DNA from: Fidelibacterota bacterium
GTDB lineage: Bacteria > Marinisomatota > Marinisomatia > Marinisomatales > S15-B10
Direction: 5' to 3'
DNA length: 35,588 nucleotides
Assembly (NCBI GenBank): GCA_002715465.1
Contig: PAYY01000025.1
Location: 6,659 to 42,246, forward strand
Made by a program: the position numbers and the translations under genes. Shown here piece by piece: positions 33,788-35,588 of this stretch. The number at the start of each line of letters is the position of its first letter. Position 1 is the stretch's first letter. The notes below the pieces were generated by a model. The model was given only the letters and a program-made list of their open reading frames with translations. It did not search any database and was not told where the DNA came from.

Positions 33788-35184
33788 AAATGAGTTTCAA
33801 AGTTTACAACACTCTTACTGATAGAATTGAAAAAATAGAACCTATTAAGGACAATATCTTTAGAATTTATTCTTGTGGCCCAACAGTTTATAATGTTCCT
33901 CATATAGGTAATTTTAGATCATTTCTTTTTTTTGATCTAATTAAGAGATATTTGAGTTTTCTAGGATATGAAGTTACTCATGTTATGAATATTACAGATG
34001 TTGATGACAAAATAATTCTTAGATGCAATGAGGAGAATCATGATTTAAAAGATTTAACCTCACATTATGCAAAAATGTTTATTGATGATTCAAAAAAACT
34101 TGGAATAGAGATTCCTGATCATCTCCCTTATGCTACGGACCATATTCCTGAGATGATTGATTTAATAAAATTGCTTATTGAAAAAAAATATGCATATAAA
34201 ACAAATAATGGTTCAGTTTTTTTTAATATTAATTCATTTGGTGATTATGGGAAATTATCTAAAATAAATATGAATCAACTTGAAAGTACAAAAAGAGTTT
34301 CTGATGATGATTATGATAAAAAAACCCCCCAAGATTTTGCTCTATGGAAAGCATGGAAGTTTGAAGATGGTGATATTTTTTGGAATTCTCCTTGGGGTAA
34401 TGGTAGACCAGGATGGCATATAGAATGTTCAGCTATGTCAATAAAATACCTTGGTAATGAATTTGATATACATTGTGGAGGTGTTGATCTTCAATTCCCA
34501 CATCATGAAAATGAAATTGCCCAAAGTATTTGTTCGACAGGAAAAAAATTTGCACGAACTTGGCTCCATTGTGAACATTTACTAGTTAATGGTGCAAAAA
34601 TGAGCAAGTCTTTAGGGAATTTTTATACTCTTGGAGATTTATTTTCTAAAGGATATTCTGCAAAGGCTATAAGATATCTTCTAACTTCTTCGCACTATCG
34701 ACAAAAAATAGATTTAACGGATAAAAATTTGAAAGGAGCTGAAAAGACTGTTAGGAGACTTCAAGAATTTAATAGACGACTATTGAATATTTCAAAAGGC
34801 AATATAGGCAGTATAAAAAAAACAGAAAGTTCTATTTTAGATCAATTTACTGTATCAATGAATAATGATCTTAATGTTGCTGAAGGATTAGCTGTTATCT
34901 TTGATTGGGTGAGATCAATAAATAGAAAATTAGATTCTGATCAAATTTTAGTTAATGATGCAGCTAATTCATTGGCGTTACTTCATAAGTTTGATTCTAT
35001 ACTTTGTTTTTTAGATAAAGGAGAGCTAGAAATTACTCCCGAAGAATCTTCATTAATTAGAGAGAGAGAGATTGCTAGAAAAAATAAAAATTGGTCACGT
35101 TCAGATGAAATTAGAGAGCTATTTCGAAAAAAAGGAATTGATCTAATAGACACTCCTTCAGGGACTATTTTAAAGAATTTATAG
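33784..35184 (+). CDS. cysS: Cysteinyl-tRNA synthetase
   Basis: 466 residues, full length. It charges tRNA(Cys). The zinc-binding Cys and class I HIGH signature lie in YSCGPTVYNVPHIGNFRSFLFFDLIKRYL; NITDVDDKII follows. WNSPWGNGRPGWHIECSAMSIKYLGNEFDIHCGGVDLQFPHHENEIAQS carries the remaining zinc ligands (Cys, His, Glu/Cys), and KMSKSLGNF is the KMSKS motif. An anticodon-binding helical domain completes it. The ATG overlaps the antiterminator stop (ATGA); a second ATG at 33790 is possible. It is the last gene before a 183-bp gap and the tRNA pair. Confidence 0.97.
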   Translation: MKMSFKVYNTLTDRIEKIEPIKDNIFRIYSCGPTVYNVPHIGNFRSFLFFDLIKRYLSFLGYEVTHVMNITDVDDKIILRCNEENHDLKDLTSHYAKMFIDDSKKLGIEIPDHLPYATDHIPEMIDLIKLLIEKKYAYKTNNGSVFFNINSFGDYGKLSKINMNQLESTKRVSDDDYDKKTPQDFALWKAWKFEDGDIFWNSPWGNGRPGWHIECSAMSIKYLGNEFDIHCGGVDLQFPHHENEIAQSICSTGKKFARTWLHCEHLLVNGAKMSKSLGNFYTLGDLFSKGYSAKAIRYLLTSSHYRQKIDLTDKNLKGAEKTVRRLQEFNRRLLNISKGNIGSIKKTESSILDQFTVSMNNDLNVAEGLAVIFDWVRSINRKLDSDQILVNDAANSLALLHKFDSILCFLDKGELEITPEESSLIREREIARKNKNWSRSDEIRELFRKKGIDLIDTPSGTILKNL

Positions 35185-35367
35185 CGATTTTTAGTTGAAT
35201 TAAACTCTCTTAATTTTCTTTCATAAAATTATTTGATTTAAAAATGACCTTAGGTAATTTTCGGGGCTATGCAAGATGTATGCCATCGAAGATTGTTTGC
35301 CTTCAACTCCCCATCTGATCTGTTTCAGTCAATGGATCTTTCCTCAAATTCCGTGATTCATGATTTA
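35185..35367 (+). other. Gap between cysS and tRNA-Thr with a GC-richer block
   Basis: 183 bp without a believable protein gene; the 89-codon frame here runs across both tRNAs and is not real. The block 35263-35312 is richer in G+C than its surroundings and opens with GGGG and closes with CCCC; two short complementary pairs lie within (GATG/CATC and GAAG/CTTC). The leader must hold the promoter for the tRNAs, but I cannot place a -35/-10 pair with confidence. Confidence 0.4.
35198..35221 (+). terminator. Weak terminator-like hairpin after cysS
   Basis: AATTAA (35198-35203), a six-base loop, then TTAATT (35210-35215) followed by TTCTTTC. The stem is six A-T pairs only, so it is a poor hairpin; it lies where a terminator is expected between cysS and the tRNA genes. 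Confidence 0.2.
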
Positions 35368-35443
35368 GCCACCGTAGCTCAGTTGGTAGAGCAGCTGATT
35401 TGTAATCAGCTGGCCGGAGGTTCGAGTCCTCTCGGTGGCTCCA
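35368..35443 (+). tRNA. tRNA-Thr (anticodon TGT)
   Basis: 76 bases including an encoded CCA. Acceptor GCCACCG pairs with CGGTGGC; D arm GCTC/GAGC with AGTTGGTA loop; anticodon stem GCTGA/TCAGC with loop TTTGTAA, giving anticodon TGT (reads ACA, Thr); T arm GGAGG/CCTCT with TTCGAGT loop. Confidence 0.97.
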
Positions 35444-35446
35444 TTA

Positions 35447-35522
35447 GCGGGTGTAGCTCAATTGGTAGAGCGTCAGCCTTCCAAGCTGAATGTTGTGGGT
35501 TCGAGTCCCATCACCCGCTCCA
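35447..35522 (+). tRNA. tRNA-Gly (anticodon TCC)
   Basis: 76 bases including an encoded CCA, three bases after tRNA-Thr, so both likely come from one transcript. Acceptor GCGGGTG pairs with CACCCGC; D arm GCTC/GAGC; anticodon stem TCAGC/GCTGA with loop CTTCCAA, giving anticodon TCC (reads GGA, Gly); T arm GTGGG/CCCAT with TTCGAGT loop. Confidence 0.97.
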
Positions 35523-35534
35523 TTTCAGGGACAT

Positions 35535-35588
35535 ATGAAAGATCACTATAATATTTTGGGTGTCGCAAAGGACGCTTCTCAGGATGAA
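35535..35588 (+). CDS. J-domain protein (DnaJ-like), 5' end only
   Basis: Eighteen codons reach the window edge: MKDHYNILGVAKDASQDE, the first helix and turn of a J domain (consensus D-Y-Y-x-x-L-G-V-x-x-x-A-S-x-x-E), which stimulates Hsp70 ATP hydrolysis. CAGGGA lies just before the ATG as a likely SD. Whether it is DnaJ proper, CbpA or another J protein cannot be told because the HPD motif and later domains are outside. It is 12 bp behind tRNA-Gly and could be read from the tRNA transcript. Confidence 0.85.
   Translation, partial: MKDHYNILGVAKDASQDE

Noticed and set aside
35269..35538. 89-codon + strand frame across the tRNA pair
   Set aside because: Most of its length is a translation of the two tRNA genes (AQLVEQLICNQL and GCSSIGRASAFQAE are typical false peptides from tRNAs).
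1..35588. Mobile element, prophage, CRISPR or defence island
   Set aside because: No transposase, integrase, terminal repeats, direct-repeat arrays or defence-type nuclease combinations were seen; HAD, UDG and RuvX proteins here are ordinary housekeeping forms.

Overview
The window is about 35.6 kb of AT-rich DNA (roughly one third G+C by eye) from a bacterial chromosome. Every convincing gene lies on the + strand. About 35 protein genes, two of them cut by the window edges, are packed with almost no space between them. Most neighbours overlap by a stop/start fusion (ATGA, TAATG, TTGA or GTGA) or are a few bases apart, so translational coupling should be widespread. Only three gaps exceed 100 bp: 3469-3570, 9521-9692 and 35185-35367. 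No gap reaches 300 bp. I see no transposase, integrase, phage gene, CRISPR array or rRNA.

The gene content suggests a didermic (outer-membrane) bacterium of the Fibrobacterota-Chlorobiota-Bacteroidota (FCB) group. Supporting genes are a PorV/PorQ-like outer-membrane barrel, a complete batABCDE set, LolA, Lnt, a HisB-N/GmhB-type HAD phosphatase and an UpxY-type NusG paralogue. The low G+C, compaction and gene mix fit a streamlined marine lineage such as Marinimicrobia (SAR406). That placement is inference and no marker gene here proves it.

Layout: (1) 1-3468, the 3' part of mutS and a PorV-like barrel. (2) 3571-9520, yicC-gmk-rpoZ, family 4 uracil-DNA glycosylase, dnaB and a RelA/SpoT enzyme. 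(3) 9521-16452, a possible 27-codon ORF, ruvX-lnt, a DUF5683-like protein, a lone EcfT, truA, an HtrA protease, psd-pssA and a small DUF4321-like membrane protein. (4) 16471-23684, tatA, gatA, batA-batB-batC-batD-batE and a SPOR protein. (5) 23701-25520, yebC-ruvC-ruvA. (6) 25525-27845, a class I aminotransferase and gcvT. (7) 27842-33288, ftsK, a LolA-like carrier, a UPF0104-type membrane protein, the HAD phosphatase and ddl. (8) 33278-35184, the UpxY-type antiterminator and cysS. (9) 35368-35588, tRNA-Thr(TGT), tRNA-Gly(TGG-free, anticodon TCC) and the first 18 codons of a J-domain protein.

Functionally this is a housekeeping block. It covers DNA repair and replication (mutS, udg, dnaB, ruvX, ruvC, ruvA, ftsK), the stringent response and nucleotide supply (relA/spoT, gmk, rpoZ), translation (truA, gatA, cysS, tRNAs), and envelope construction and quality control (lnt, psd, pssA, tatA, htrA, bat genes, SPOR, lolA, ddl). 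I found no clear undescribed defence or mobile system. The points that deserve a second look are modest: a lone EcfT, a bat cluster without its usual moxR/DUF58 genes beside it, an orphan UpxY-type NusG paralogue, an HAD enzyme with a HisB-like zinc loop, a small ORF behind relA, and several starts that look mis-set if only the longest ORF is taken.
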